Shown here: positions 1-7,136 of the stretch, one piece after another | How the letters are laid out: each line of letters begins with the position of its first letter | Position numbering within the stretch: the stretch's first letter is position 1 | DNA from: Spirochaetaceae bacterium UBA5556 | GTDB taxonomy: Bacteria; Spirochaetota; Spirochaetia; Treponematales; Rectinemataceae | Length of the DNA: 10,490 bases | Direction: 5' to 3' | NCBI GenBank assembly: GCA_002425765.1 | Contig: DIMW01000012.1 | Coordinates: forward strand, 198,207 to 208,696 | Notes under the pieces: generated by a model | Told to the model about the DNA's origin: nothing | Seen by the model: only the letters and a program-made list of their open reading frames with translations | The model's database searches: none | Translations under genes and position numbers: made by a program

Positions 1-280
1 GTTTCCCACTAGAACCTGAATCAATCCTATACTGTATAATTATATATATTAAAATACCTATTGTCATTATATCATATGATTTTAGCCTGTCAAGGGAAAT
101 CTTGAAATATCATTGTGTTTCAATAGTCTGGGTGACAATCGAGTAACAACATAACCCGCGTTACCTAAAATTCAGCACAAATAGATAATAGTTCTATAGA
201 ATGTTCAGCTTGCTCCTTCAAGGGCTATGATGAAAATACCGTGTTGCACTTCACTCTTGAACCTAAGTGACGGAAATCAT
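1..280. other. AT-rich stretch without a recognisable gene
   Basis: No open frame of useful length and no RNA gene is recognised here. The left part is very AT-rich and holds a leftward promoter-like element, described separately. An imperfect dyad with TTGAAA at 102-107 and TTTCAA at 118-123 lies just upstream of that promoter and could be an operator, but nothing else supports this. Confidence 0.5.
66..93 (-). promoter_or_regulatory. Sigma-70-type promoter reading out of the left edge
   Basis: On the minus strand a consensus -35 TTGACA (complement of 88-93) is followed after 16 bases by a consensus -10 TATAAT (complement of 66-71). The start would fall near position 59, so the transcript leaves the window and the gene it serves is not visible. 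Both hexamers are perfect, but the region is AT-rich and the spacer is one base short of optimal, so this remains a sequence-only prediction. Confidence 0.4.
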
Positions 281-522
281 AGAAAAAAGTACAAACAGCT
301 GTATGGCGAAGATCCAGACTAGTGAATCCAAAGGAGCCCGTGTGGTCAGTACATCGGCAGTGTGAGCTGCTCAAGGTCCAAAGAAGCTGCGTCTACTACC
401 GCTCAAAGCCTGCTCAGAACGCAAATCATGAGCGTCATAAGGCCCTTATCCTCGCCATAAACGGCAAATGGCCCTTCTACGGCTACCGAACGATAGCGCT
501 GATCAGGCGATTCTGGTCTTGA
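281..522 (+). pseudogene. IS3-family transposase remnant (end of OrfA and N-terminus of OrfB)
   Basis: From the GTG at 322 an open frame of 66 codons matches the N-terminal part of IS3-family OrfB. It has the VHRQCELL...RSCVYYR segment and then the PFYGYRTIA segment that precedes the DDE integrase core. In the preceding frame, codons 284-319 read KKYKQLYGEDPD and stop at 320-322, overlapping the OrfB start by one base; this fits the tail of an OrfA. The frame stops at 522, before any catalytic Asp or Glu, so no transposase can be made. The rest is missing and the fragment abuts an IS256-type fragment on the opposite strand. The OrfB assignment is fairly secure; the OrfA tail is tentative. Confidence 0.7.
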
Positions 523-532
523 TCGAAGGGCC

Positions 533-627
533 CAGCATAATGCGTCGTCATCTCCGCGTCCATGGCTCGCTCGAGAAGCGCTTTCGTCAGCTGCTTCAGC
601 AAGCCCTTCGGGCCCGGTGATGGCCAT
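533..627 (-). pseudogene. IS256-family transposase N-terminal remnant
   Basis: The minus-strand frame from 614 to 534 reads GPKGLLKQLTKALLERAMDA followed by EMTTHYA. This is the characteristic N-terminal segment of IS256-family (MULE-type) transposases. A good start (GGGAGGAGAG, then ATG at 627-625, encoding MAIT) lies upstream but in a different frame, so the expected linker of roughly 15-20 residues between MAIT and GP appears lost by an internal deletion. After HYA the similarity ends and the sequence meets the IS3 fragment. The DDE core is absent, so this is a dead relic of about 30 codons. It was identified from remembered family consensus, not from a search. Confidence 0.65.
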
Positions 628-650
628 ACTCTCTCCTCCCTCGAGTATAG

Positions 651-677
651 CCGTTCACACAGAAATTTTTACAGGCT
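651..677 (-). mobile_element. Probable IS256-family terminal inverted repeat
   Basis: On the minus strand the sequence CCTGTAAAAATTTCTGTGTG resembles the ends of IS256-family elements, where a TGTAAAAA...TTCTGTGT block precedes the transposase. It lies about 25 bases before the ribosome site and ATG of the remnant, the layout expected at an IS256 left end. The element edge is therefore near 675-680, with sequence downstream of the cel operon beyond it. The partner repeat is not in the window. Confidence 0.5.
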
Positions 678-742
678 CCGCGGCTGCAATAATTGCATTC
701 CGTAAAGTCTCTCTGAAGGTTAATATTATTTACAGATAAGCT

Positions 743-2191
743 CTAAATATCTGCACCGTTTGTTTCAATACACCTTTTATACCAATAAAATGAATCCTTG
801 CGGATTCGCGAAAGCGTACCTTTTCCGGAATTATCTTTATCTACATATATCATACCATAGCGTTTCTCCATTTCGCCAGTACCGGCGCTAACGATATCAA
901 TACAACCCCATGGCGTATAACCGATAAGCTCAACTCCGTCATCAATTGCTTCTTTCATTTGCTCCACATGGAGACGCAAATACTCTATTCGATACTGGTC
1001 ATGAATACTTCCATCCGATTCAACAACGTCTTTCGCACCTAATCCATTCTCTACAACCATGATAGGCAAACCGTACCGGTCATAAAATTCATTTAAAAAA
1101 TATCTTAATCCCTTAGGGTCAATCTGCCAGCCCCATTCACTTGTTTTCAAATATGGATTTACAACTCCAAAAATTAAATTGCCTCCTGTTTTTTGTGCAT
1201 CCGCGTCAGTACTGATACAACCTGTGGAATAATAGCTGAAAGTAAAAAAGTCTACGCGCCCTTCCTTCAGTATTTTGGTATCACCTTCAATAAAGTCTAT
1301 TGTTATTCCATTTTCGTGGAAATAACGTTTTGAAAAGTATGGATATTCTCCTTTTACCTGGACATCTCCGCAAAGAAATAATTTTCTTTGCGCCTGGTTT
1401 TGTCTGGCCAATATGTCTTCAGGTTTAGATGTGGCCGGATATGTACATAAACCCGCTAGCATACATCCAACCATATAGTTTCCATCTATCTTATGAGCAA
1501 GATTAACGGCCTTCGCGCTTGCGATGAATTGGTGGTGAAGGCCATTAAAGCGTTTGTTTATTGCTTCTTTGCTCTCCTTGGCTACTTCAAAAATGTTCAA
1601 GTCTCCGCCGTTTGATAAAATTCCGCCGGAAAAATACCCGTTCCCTTCAAGACTCAAGCTATTGATTTCATTAAAAGTAAGCCAGTATTTAACAAGGCCC
1701 TTGTATTCTTTGAATACAGTTCCGCAATATTTTAAGTAAAAATCAATGCATCGCCGGTCTGCCCATCCATCATATTTCTCTGCAAGATGATATGGCATCT
1801 CATAATGTGATAGGGTTACTAGCGGTTCGATGCCATATTTTTTTAGTTCATTGAAAACTGAACGGTAGAATTCAATCCCGGCTTTATTGGGTTCAGCATC
1901 GTCTCCATTTGGATAAATCCTTGCCCAAGCGATCGACATCCTGAAAATCTTAAAACCCATTTCGGCAAACATGGCAATATCTTCTTTATAGCGATGATAA
2001 AAATCAATAGCCTCATGGCTTGGATAATAAGCGCCCTCTTCAATATTCGCAGTAAATTTGCGAGGTGTAGTTTTTGAGCCAGCCATTAAATGATCTGCTG
2101 TCGAAACACCCTTTCCATTTATATCCCAAGCCCCTTCACACTGGTTTGCCGCGGTTGCTCCACCCCATAAAAAATTTTCTGGGAATGTCAT
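743..2191 (-). CDS. bglA: 6-phospho-beta-glucosidase, glycoside hydrolase family 1
   Basis: This cytoplasmic enzyme hydrolyses 6-phospho-beta-glucosides delivered by the PTS, giving glucose-6-phosphate and the aglycone or glucose. The 482-residue protein has the normal family length. The N-terminal FLWGGATAANQCEG signature starts at residue 7. The acid/base glutamate is E175 in TFNEIN and the nucleophile is E381 in VVENGLG. The C-terminal VSAGTGEMEKRYG segment (434-446), with S435, K443 and Y445, matches the phosphate-binding loop that separates phospho-glycosidases from plain GH1 glucosidases. A strong AAGGAGGT (complement of 2202-2209) supports the ATG at 2191. It is the last gene of the cel operon, 175 bases after celB, and is AT-rich like celB. 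The exact paralogue name (bglA, ascB or other) cannot be decided here; cellobiose-6-phosphate is the inferred substrate. Confidence 0.93.
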   Translation of the reverse strand: MTFPENFLWGGATAANQCEGAWDINGKGVSTADHLMAGSKTTPRKFTANIEEGAYYPSHEAIDFYHRYKEDIAMFAEMGFKIFRMSIAWARIYPNGDDAEPNKAGIEFYRSVFNELKKYGIEPLVTLSHYEMPYHLAEKYDGWADRRCIDFYLKYCGTVFKEYKGLVKYWLTFNEINSLSLEGNGYFSGGILSNGGDLNIFEVAKESKEAINKRFNGLHHQFIASAKAVNLAHKIDGNYMVGCMLAGLCTYPATSKPEDILARQNQAQRKLFLCGDVQVKGEYPYFSKRYFHENGITIDFIEGDTKILKEGRVDFFTFSYYSTGCISTDADAQKTGGNLIFGVVNPYLKTSEWGWQIDPKGLRYFLNEFYDRYGLPIMVVENGLGAKDVVESDGSIHDQYRIEYLRLHVEQMKEAIDDGVELIGYTPWGCIDIVSAGTGEMEKRYGMIYVDKDNSGKGTLSRIRKDSFYWYKRCIETNGADI

Positions 2192-2237
2192 GATAATTTA
2201 TACCTCCTTATTGGTATTACATATTATACAAAGCCAA

Positions 2238-2263
2238 TTTCAAAACTCGTCCGACTTTTGAAA
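2238..2263 (-). promoter_or_regulatory. Inverted repeat upstream of the glucosidase gene
   Basis: Two perfect 8-base arms, TTTCAAAA (2238-2245) and TTTTGAAA (2256-2263), flank a 10-base centre. On the minus strand a TATAAT (complement of 2223-2228) follows, so the repeat sits where the -35 of an internal glucosidase promoter would be. No good -35 hexamer is visible. An operator, an RNA hairpin or chance are all possible. Confidence 0.3.
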
Positions 2264-2300
2264 GAGCCTCTTATCTATCTAAATAATTTCATTTTTTTCA

Positions 2301-2333
2301 GTCATTCCGGCCTGGTAAAGTGACCGGAATGAC
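2301..2333. repeat. 10-bp perfect stem-loop between celB and the glucosidase gene
   Basis: GTCATTCCGG (2301-2310) pairs perfectly with CCGGAATGAC (2324-2333) around a 13-base loop. It is transcribed within the cel operon. On the minus strand an A-rich run, not a T run, follows it, so it is not a standard intrinsic terminator for celB. It may instead protect or define the end of the upstream PTS transcript, or be a small repeated palindrome of the genome. Confidence 0.5.
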
Positions 2334-2366
2334 ACTTTTCGAACAGATCAAAATATGAAGGTAATG

Positions 2367-3689
2367 TTAGGCATTATTGAGTGATGCCTGACCCATAACG
2401 GCTTCTTCCTGTTCGATAATCTTTTCTTTGGCAATAAGCTGCTTTTCATAAATCTTAAAAAATGGCAAATAACAAAGCATTGTCAATGGTATGACAAGGA
2501 AAGCGAACACAACATTTGTCCAGCTAAGCGTTGTCATGAAATCCATTACTCCTATGGGTAGCGTTGATAATACAAATGCTTGCATCGGCTTTAATATACC
2601 AACGGAGAAACCAATCCATCCGATTATCATTGTAATAATCGGGGTAATAATAAAAGGTATTGCAATTATCGGGTTATATATGATTGGAGTCCCGAAGACA
2701 ATTGGCTCACTAATGTTGACAATTCCAGGCAATAGCGCAGCCTTGCCGACCGCTTTTAGTTGTTTGGACTTACTCCTTAAACATAATAAAGTAAAACCAA
2801 AGGTATTTCCCGAACCACCGGCACAACAAATGGTATAGAAAAGCATAACCGGAGTAAATATAGGCTCACTTCCTGCGGCAACCAGAGCAGTATTGTTTGC
2901 AATATCTGCAGCAAGTATAGGAATCAGTGGTATCGCAATAACCATGGTACCGTGTATTCCCAGCGTCCATAACAAAAGTCCAAATAAAACGATTACAATC
3001 ATTCCGCCAAGAGAATTAATTGCCGAAAATGGAGCAGAAAGCAGATTTGTTATTGCAAGCGGTAAGCTTGCACTAAATAAAGCATTGCTGATGATGCTTA
3101 ATCCTAAAAACAATATGATATTTATTAGCAGGGGGATCAGAGCGGAAAAAGAATCGGCAAGGGAAGGGGGTATTCCATCAGGCATCCTAATAATGATTCT
3201 TTTATCTGCGCAAAATTTAGTTATTCTGACTGTCACGAGTGCAACAATGATAGCGGCAAACAAGCCGGATGCTCCTAAAGACGTTGTTGCGAGTCCTGTA
3301 AAAGTGCTGCTCCCATCGGCTAGCGTAACCGTCTCTGTCGGAGCTGCAACTAATAAAAAAACGACCAATGAATTAATTCCGGCTACAAGAGGCTTCATTT
3401 TGAGATTTCCAGCATAATGATAAGCGATACCAAATGCTACGAATACGGCCAATAACCCCATAGTCATATTGTATGGGGTCATCAAAATGCTATAAACTTT
3501 ATTGTCGGTTGTAATCCAATTGAACAATGTAAAAATTGTTGCAATAAGCTGAAAAATAGCGCCTATGATGATAACGGACATTCCGCTCTGGAGACCTGCA
3601 GAAATTGAGCTGATGGCCTCATTGCCAGCTATTGTGGCACCGAATTTTTGCAACCCTGTCATGAATTTAGTTTCATAAAGCTTTCCCAT
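2367..3689 (-). CDS. celB: PTS lactose/cellobiose-family IIC permease
   Basis: This integral membrane component binds the disaccharide outside and releases it after phosphorylation by IIB. The 440-residue protein has the usual length for separate IIC subunits, with about ten hydrophobic segments between residues 30 and 410. It contains WTLGIHGTMV (241-250), whose H246 corresponds to the substrate-site histidine of ChbC-type IIC proteins, and NISEPIVFGTPIIYNP (325-340), whose E328 is the conserved sugar-contacting glutamate. A ribosome site AGGAGGGA precedes the ATG at 3689. It begins 31 bases after celA. Its base composition is visibly richer in A and T than that of celA, celC and the genes on the other side. 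Cellobiose or a similar beta-glucoside is inferred from the glucosidase neighbour; the family also carries chitobiose and lactose. Confidence 0.93.
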   Translation of the reverse strand: MGKLYETKFMTGLQKFGATIAGNEAISSISAGLQSGMSVIIIGAIFQLIATIFTLFNWITTDNKVYSILMTPYNMTMGLLAVFVAFGIAYHYAGNLKMKPLVAGINSLVVFLLVAAPTETVTLADGSSTFTGLATTSLGASGLFAAIIVALVTVRITKFCADKRIIIRMPDGIPPSLADSFSALIPLLINIILFLGLSIISNALFSASLPLAITNLLSAPFSAINSLGGMIVIVLFGLLLWTLGIHGTMVIAIPLIPILAADIANNTALVAAGSEPIFTPVMLFYTICCAGGSGNTFGFTLLCLRSKSKQLKAVGKAALLPGIVNISEPIVFGTPIIYNPIIAIPFIITPIITMIIGWIGFSVGILKPMQAFVLSTLPIGVMDFMTTLSWTNVVFAFLVIPLTMLCYLPFFKIYEKQLIAKEKIIEQEEAVMGQASLNNA

Positions 3690-3720
3690 TGTTATTCCCT
3701 CCTATATTTTCGTATAGATT

Positions 3721-4020
3721 TCACATGGTGAGGACGTTCTTGAGTACCTGCTCGCCGTTCATCATTCCATAGTCAACGCTGTTTATAACCGCAACCTTGA
3801 TGCCCCGGGGCTCGTACTTTTCCTTCATCTTTTTGGCCAAATAGCCGACCTGGGGTGCCAGCAAAAGAATATCGGTCTTATCCTCGAATTCGGGAAAATT
3901 CGCTACTACGGTCGCACGGATATCAATTGCCTCACCCCTGGCCTCTGCCGCTTTTTTCATCTTCGAGGCCAAAAGGCTTGTGGATAGTCCTCCGGCACAA
4001 ATCAATGTAATTTGTTTCAT
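3721..4020 (-). CDS. celA: PTS lactose/cellobiose-family IIB component
   Basis: This small cytoplasmic protein accepts the phosphate from IIA on a cysteine and passes it to the sugar in IIC. It is 99 residues long, close to the family norm of about 100-105. The phosphorylation loop is CAGGLSTS at residues 8-15, with C8 as the phospho-cysteine; the common form is CSAGMSTS, so the loop is a mild variant. ILLLAPQVGYLAKKM further on is the conserved APQV region of this family. Its ATG overlaps the celC stop codon (ATGA, 4020-4017), so translation is likely coupled. Composition matches celC rather than celB. Confidence 0.92.
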   Translation of the reverse strand: MKQITLICAGGLSTSLLASKMKKAAEARGEAIDIRATVVANFPEFEDKTDILLLAPQVGYLAKKMKEKYEPRGIKVAVINSVDYGMMNGEQVLKNVLTM

Positions 4021-4331
4021 TTTTTTCCCTCTAAGCGTTCGTAGAGATCGATAAACTCAAGTGCGAGATCGTGAACAAGGATCGTTCCCATCAGATGATC
4101 CTGCGCATGGATTAAAAGAAGCGTCGGCGTACCAAGTGCACCGTCGCTTTCTTCCTGTATCAAATCCGTCTGAATTTTATGAGCTGCTGTCAGCGCCTGT
4201 TCAGAGAGACGAAAGGTCTCCCGCGCACCCGCGATATTGCCGGACTTGGCCACCGCGATAGCTTCCATGGTCTTGCTCTTTGCGTTCCCACTTTCGACGA
4301 TCAATTTCATAGCCATTTTTTCTATATCCAC
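4017..4331 (-). CDS. celC: PTS lactose/cellobiose-family IIA component
   Basis: This cytoplasmic protein takes phosphate from HPr on a histidine and hands it to IIB. A GTG start at 4331 is preferred: AAAAGGAGG (complement of 4336-4344) lies four bases upstream, the sigma-54 start site maps only about 25 bases upstream, and the resulting sequence, VDIEKMAMKLIVESGNAKSK, begins as family members do. A longer frame from an ATG at 4388 would start upstream of the predicted transcription start. The resulting 104 residues are the usual size. The active loop is IHAQDHLM, with H75 as the phosphorylated histidine and D78 corresponding to the metal-binding aspartate of the trimer. It is the first gene of the leftward operon and overlaps celA by four bases. 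Confidence 0.92.
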   Translation of the reverse strand: MDIEKMAMKLIVESGNAKSKTMEAIAVAKSGNIAGARETFRLSEQALTAAHKIQTDLIQEESDGALGTPTLLLIHAQDHLMGTILVHDLALEFIDLYERLEGKK

Positions 4332-4366
4332 GATTCCTCCTTTTGTTTTGCTCAGTGTATAAAGAT

Positions 4367-4382
4367 AGCAAGAACCGTGCCA
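4367..4382 (-). promoter_or_regulatory. Sigma-54 (-24/-12) promoter of the celC-celA-celB-bgl operon
   Basis: The minus strand reads TGGCACGGTTCTTGCT, an exact fit to the sigma-54 pattern TGGCAC-N5-TTGCW. The GC of the -12 element lies at 4369-4368, placing the start near 4356, just upstream of the celC ribosome site. A sigma-54 activator is encoded directly next door, which strongly supports the call. Confidence 0.88.
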
Positions 4383-4406
4383 ATACACATAAAAATGTGT
4401 ATTGGC
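4379..4406. promoter_or_regulatory. Perfect palindrome overlapping the -24 element
   Basis: Arms GCCAATACACAT (4379-4390) and ATGTGTATTGGC (4395-4406) are perfect 12-base complements around AAAA. The left arm contains the -24 GG of the celC promoter when read on the minus strand. The same 12-mer recurs once, at the ptsH promoter. The right arm does not lead to a -12 element on the plus strand, so it is not a second sigma-54 promoter. It could be a binding site for a dimeric regulator. Confidence 0.75.
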
Positions 4407-4422
4407 GATAATACACTTTTTG

Positions 4423-4451
4423 TTGACGATATGCGAAACTTAGTTGATAAT
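4423..4451 (+). promoter_or_regulatory. Sigma-70-like promoter of the activator gene
   Basis: TTGACG (4423-4428) and GATAAT (4446-4451) are separated by the ideal 17 bases. The start would fall near 4458, on or beside the ATG at 4459. No ribosome site lies upstream of that ATG, so a leaderless message is possible. A weaker alternative -10, also GATAAT at 4407-4412, lies in the palindrome edge but lacks a good -35. Confidence 0.45.
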
Positions 4452-4458
4452 GTCTCCG

Positions 4459-7128
4459 ATGAAACGAATCGACACGGTGTACAATCGGCTTTGCGAACTG
4501 TCGGGGGATGCAGGCGTAACTACTATGGAACTTGCTGAGGATCTTGGGCTTGCGCGTCCAAATGTCAGCGATGATCTCAACCGGCTTTGCGATGAGGGTC
4601 GAGCGGTAAAAGAAGGAACGAAACCTGTTCGATACCGAGGCATCATCCTAGAAAAACCAAAATCGGAACTGGATCAGTTTGCCCAAAAATTCCCTAGCCT
4701 TGTACAGGCGACTGAACAAGCTAAGGCTGCGGTGCTCTACCCACCCCGCGGGATGCCGATACTTATCCTTGGTGAGACAGGAACCGGAAAGTCGTTGTTT
4801 GCTAAACACATTCATTCATTTGCGTCTCAAATACGAGAATGCGACAATATGCCATTTGTGATCTTTAATTGCGCGGACTATGCGGACAATCCATCGCTGC
4901 TCGTCAGCATTCTTTTTGGCGCGCGAAAGGGAGCGTATACCGGCGCCGACAGCGACCAACAGGGGCTCATCGAAAAGGCCAATGGAGGCATGCTCTTCCT
5001 CGATGAAATCCATCGTTTGCCCCCTGAAGGACAGGAAATGCTCTTCTCGTTTCTTGATCGTGGGAAGTTCCGTAGGCTTGGCGATTCCGAGACTGAGCGG
5101 ACCTCTGAAGTCGGCTTAATCGCCGCTACCACCGAGAGCCCTGAATCGGCCCTGCTCAAAACATTCGTTCGGCGGATTCCTATGATTATCAAACTCCCCT
5201 CACTCGTTGAACGGAGTATGGACGAACGGCTTGAGATTATTCGGGAGTTTTATGAAAACGAGGCTACCCGTCTGGGCATGCCGATAAATGCATCTATCAA
5301 CTCGATCCGGGCCCTGCTCGGTTACGCATGCCCCAATAACGTCGGCCAGCTCAAAACCGATATTCAGCTTTTGTGCGCCCGAGCCTACTCGGACTATATC
5401 GCCCAAAAAAAGCAAACGGTTCAAATCGTTACCGCAAACCTGCCTCCACACATAAAAGAGGGGCTTTTCACGGAAACAACCCATCGGGACATCTGGAACA
5501 AGCTCACTGATGTGGACAGCCGTTTTTGCACCTTCTATCCCAACCAACAAAACGATACTACTATTTTCGGCATCAAGGACCGACTGAACATTTATGAGCT
5601 TATTGTGCTCCGCATGAGAGAACTCCAAGCGAGCGGCGCTCAGGAAGCGGAAATAGAACAAAACCTTGACGAGTACATCCAATCATATTTCTCCCGCTTT
5701 TGCTCATACCAGAACGAAACCACCTCCTTCGACACAGTTATTGCGATGACTGAACCGGATGTCGCGCAAGCGATAATGGAAATCATCCGATTTGCGGAAC
5801 AAAGGCTAGCCCGCAGCTTTCCGTCGCCCACCAAAACGGGAATCGCAATGCACGTTATGAACGCGATCAAACGAATCAAATCCGGAAAATACATCAAAGG
5901 CAAGGAATTTAACCGCATCCGGCGGGACCACCCAAAGGAGTTTACTGCCGCAGTCGAATGCCTGACCATCATCGACCGCACCTGTGAAATCTCAATGCCC
6001 CTCGAAGAAGCAAGCTTCCTGACGTTCTTTTTCCTTCTCGATGAAAAATGGAAAACCGGTAACGAATCGAAATTAGTATCTGTGGTTGTTATGACCCATG
6101 GCGAGTCAACTGCGTCGAGTATGGCTAAAACCTGCAATTCGTTGCTGGGTGTGCACGTCGCAGAGGGCATCGACGTTCCGCTCAACGAACCGCTCACTAC
6201 CGCCTGGAGCAAACTCCGCGCTTCCATCGTAGCAAAAGAACAAAGACCTGATGTTCTACTGCTTGTCGATATGGGCTCCCTTACAAATCTTGGCCAGATG
6301 CTCGAAACCGAACTCAGTATCCGCTGCAAAACCATATCCCTCGTAAGCACGCTCCATGTAATCCAAGCCGTGCGCAGGGTAACCGAGGGATTTTCTCTTG
6401 ATCAGGTTTACGAGGACGTCCGAGAAATACGCGACTTTTTCACCACCGAACCAACAAGTTGTCCTGCCAAGCAGGAACGGAAAAAATACATCGTTACGCT
6501 CTGTGCGACAGGTGAAGGAACCGCGCTCATGATCAAGAACAGACTTGCTGCGGCCCTGAGTTATGACCGGAACAAAATACAAATTGTTAATTTGGGTGTC
6601 GCGAGAACCGATGACATACGCGTACATCTTGACCGTCTCGGAGAAAACGGGCAGATCATCTTTATCGTCAGTCCGTTTCGCCTGGAGACTGAAATTCCGC
6701 AATACAGTATAGACGATGTTATGGATTCTAGGGTTGATAAAATGCAGTCTTTAATAAACCGAGCATTGCTTCTCGACAAGATCAGCGACGCTTACGCGGA
6801 TTATTTCACGATGATCGATAGCCCAAACGCCTTCAGCACCGCAGATGCCATGATTAACCGTATTGAAACCACGTATGGCAAGAGCCTCCTAGACAGCGTC
6901 AAAACAGGAATCCTCTGCCATATCGCCTGCATGCTAGATCGACTAAAATCGGGGGGGATGGCACCTCCATTCGAAGGCATGACTGATTTCATCGGCACCC
7001 ACAAGGCGCTTTTCAATATTGTCGGTGCCGAGGTTGCGGCGTTGGAGACAAAATTCGCTATCTCGATCCCCGACGAGGAGATATGCCATATTGTTTCGTT
7101 CTTTCATCCGGACAATTGCGAAAATTAA
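4459..7128 (+). CDS. LevR/ManR/CelR-family sigma-54 transcriptional activator with PTS-sensing domains
   Basis: This 889-residue DNA-binding activator opens sigma-54 promoters in response to PTS phosphorylation. Numbering from the ATG at 4459: winged-helix DNA-binding domain, about 1-65; AAA+ domain with Walker A GETGTGKS (105-112), the sigma-54 contact loop GAYTGA (158-163) and Walker B MLFLDE (178-183); PRD1, about 430-535, with H465 in IAMHVMNAIKR; a IIA-mannose-like domain with H547 in VMTHGESTA; a IIB-like domain with C682 in LCATGEGTA; PRD2 with H821 in GILCHIACML and H877 in EEICHIVSFF. This is the full LevR order and looks intact. PRD1 has FLTFFF where some PRDs carry a second histidine. 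In LevR-type proteins, phosphorylation by HPr and by a IIB has opposite effects. TTG 4444 and ATG 4450 are alternative in-frame starts, none with a ribosome site. Its likely targets are the two sigma-54 promoters beside it. Confidence 0.93.
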   Translation: MKRIDTVYNRLCELSGDAGVTTMELAEDLGLARPNVSDDLNRLCDEGRAVKEGTKPVRYRGIILEKPKSELDQFAQKFPSLVQATEQAKAAVLYPPRGMPILILGETGTGKSLFAKHIHSFASQIRECDNMPFVIFNCADYADNPSLLVSILFGARKGAYTGADSDQQGLIEKANGGMLFLDEIHRLPPEGQEMLFSFLDRGKFRRLGDSETERTSEVGLIAATTESPESALLKTFVRRIPMIIKLPSLVERSMDERLEIIREFYENEATRLGMPINASINSIRALLGYACPNNVGQLKTDIQLLCARAYSDYIAQKKQTVQIVTANLPPHIKEGLFTETTHRDIWNKLTDVDSRFCTFYPNQQNDTTIFGIKDRLNIYELIVLRMRELQASGAQEAEIEQNLDEYIQSYFSRFCSYQNETTSFDTVIAMTEPDVAQAIMEIIRFAEQRLARSFPSPTKTGIAMHVMNAIKRIKSGKYIKGKEFNRIRRDHPKEFTAAVECLTIIDRTCEISMPLEEASFLTFFFLLDEKWKTGNESKLVSVVVMTHGESTASSMAKTCNSLLGVHVAEGIDVPLNEPLTTAWSKLRASIVAKEQRPDVLLLVDMGSLTNLGQMLETELSIRCKTISLVSTLHVIQAVRRVTEGFSLDQVYEDVREIRDFFTTEPTSCPAKQERKKYIVTLCATGEGTALMIKNRLAAALSYDRNKIQIVNLGVARTDDIRVHLDRLGENGQIIFIVSPFRLETEIPQYSIDDVMDSRVDKMQSLINRALLLDKISDAYADYFTMIDSPNAFSTADAMINRIETTYGKSLLDSVKTGILCHIACMLDRLKSGGMAPPFEGMTDFIGTHKALFNIVGAEVAALETKFAISIPDEEICHIVSFFHPDNCEN

Positions 7129-7136
7129 ATGTGTAT

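Noticed and set aside
2893..3417. Plus-strand open frame of 174 codons opposite celB
   Set aside because: It is the antisense shadow of a hydrophobic membrane protein gene and has no ribosome site or recognisable domain.
3633..3655. TGGCAC followed by TTGCA on the plus strand within celB
   Set aside because: The gap between the two blocks is seven bases instead of five, and it lies antisense inside a coding region with no gene to serve.
4017..4388. Longer IIA start at the ATG at 4388 giving 123 residues
   Set aside because: It lies upstream of the predicted sigma-54 transcription start and within the -24 region, its extra 19 residues do not resemble IIA proteins, and the GTG at 4331 has a strong ribosome site.
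4395..4423. Second, plus-strand sigma-54 promoter from the right palindrome arm
   Set aside because: TTGGC is present, but no TTGC follows at the required spacing (CACTT is found instead).
4486..4592. CGGCTTTGCGA repeated at 4486-4496 and 4582-4592 as a possible activator binding site
   Set aside because: Both copies encode the same NRLC tetrapeptide in the regulator's DNA-binding domain, so coding is a sufficient explanation; spacing and orientation give no further support.
4432..7127. TGCGAAA-N-TTA shared by 4432-4442 and 7117-7127 as an activator site
   Set aside because: Distances and orientation relative to the two sigma-54 promoters differ, and the match is short enough to be chance.
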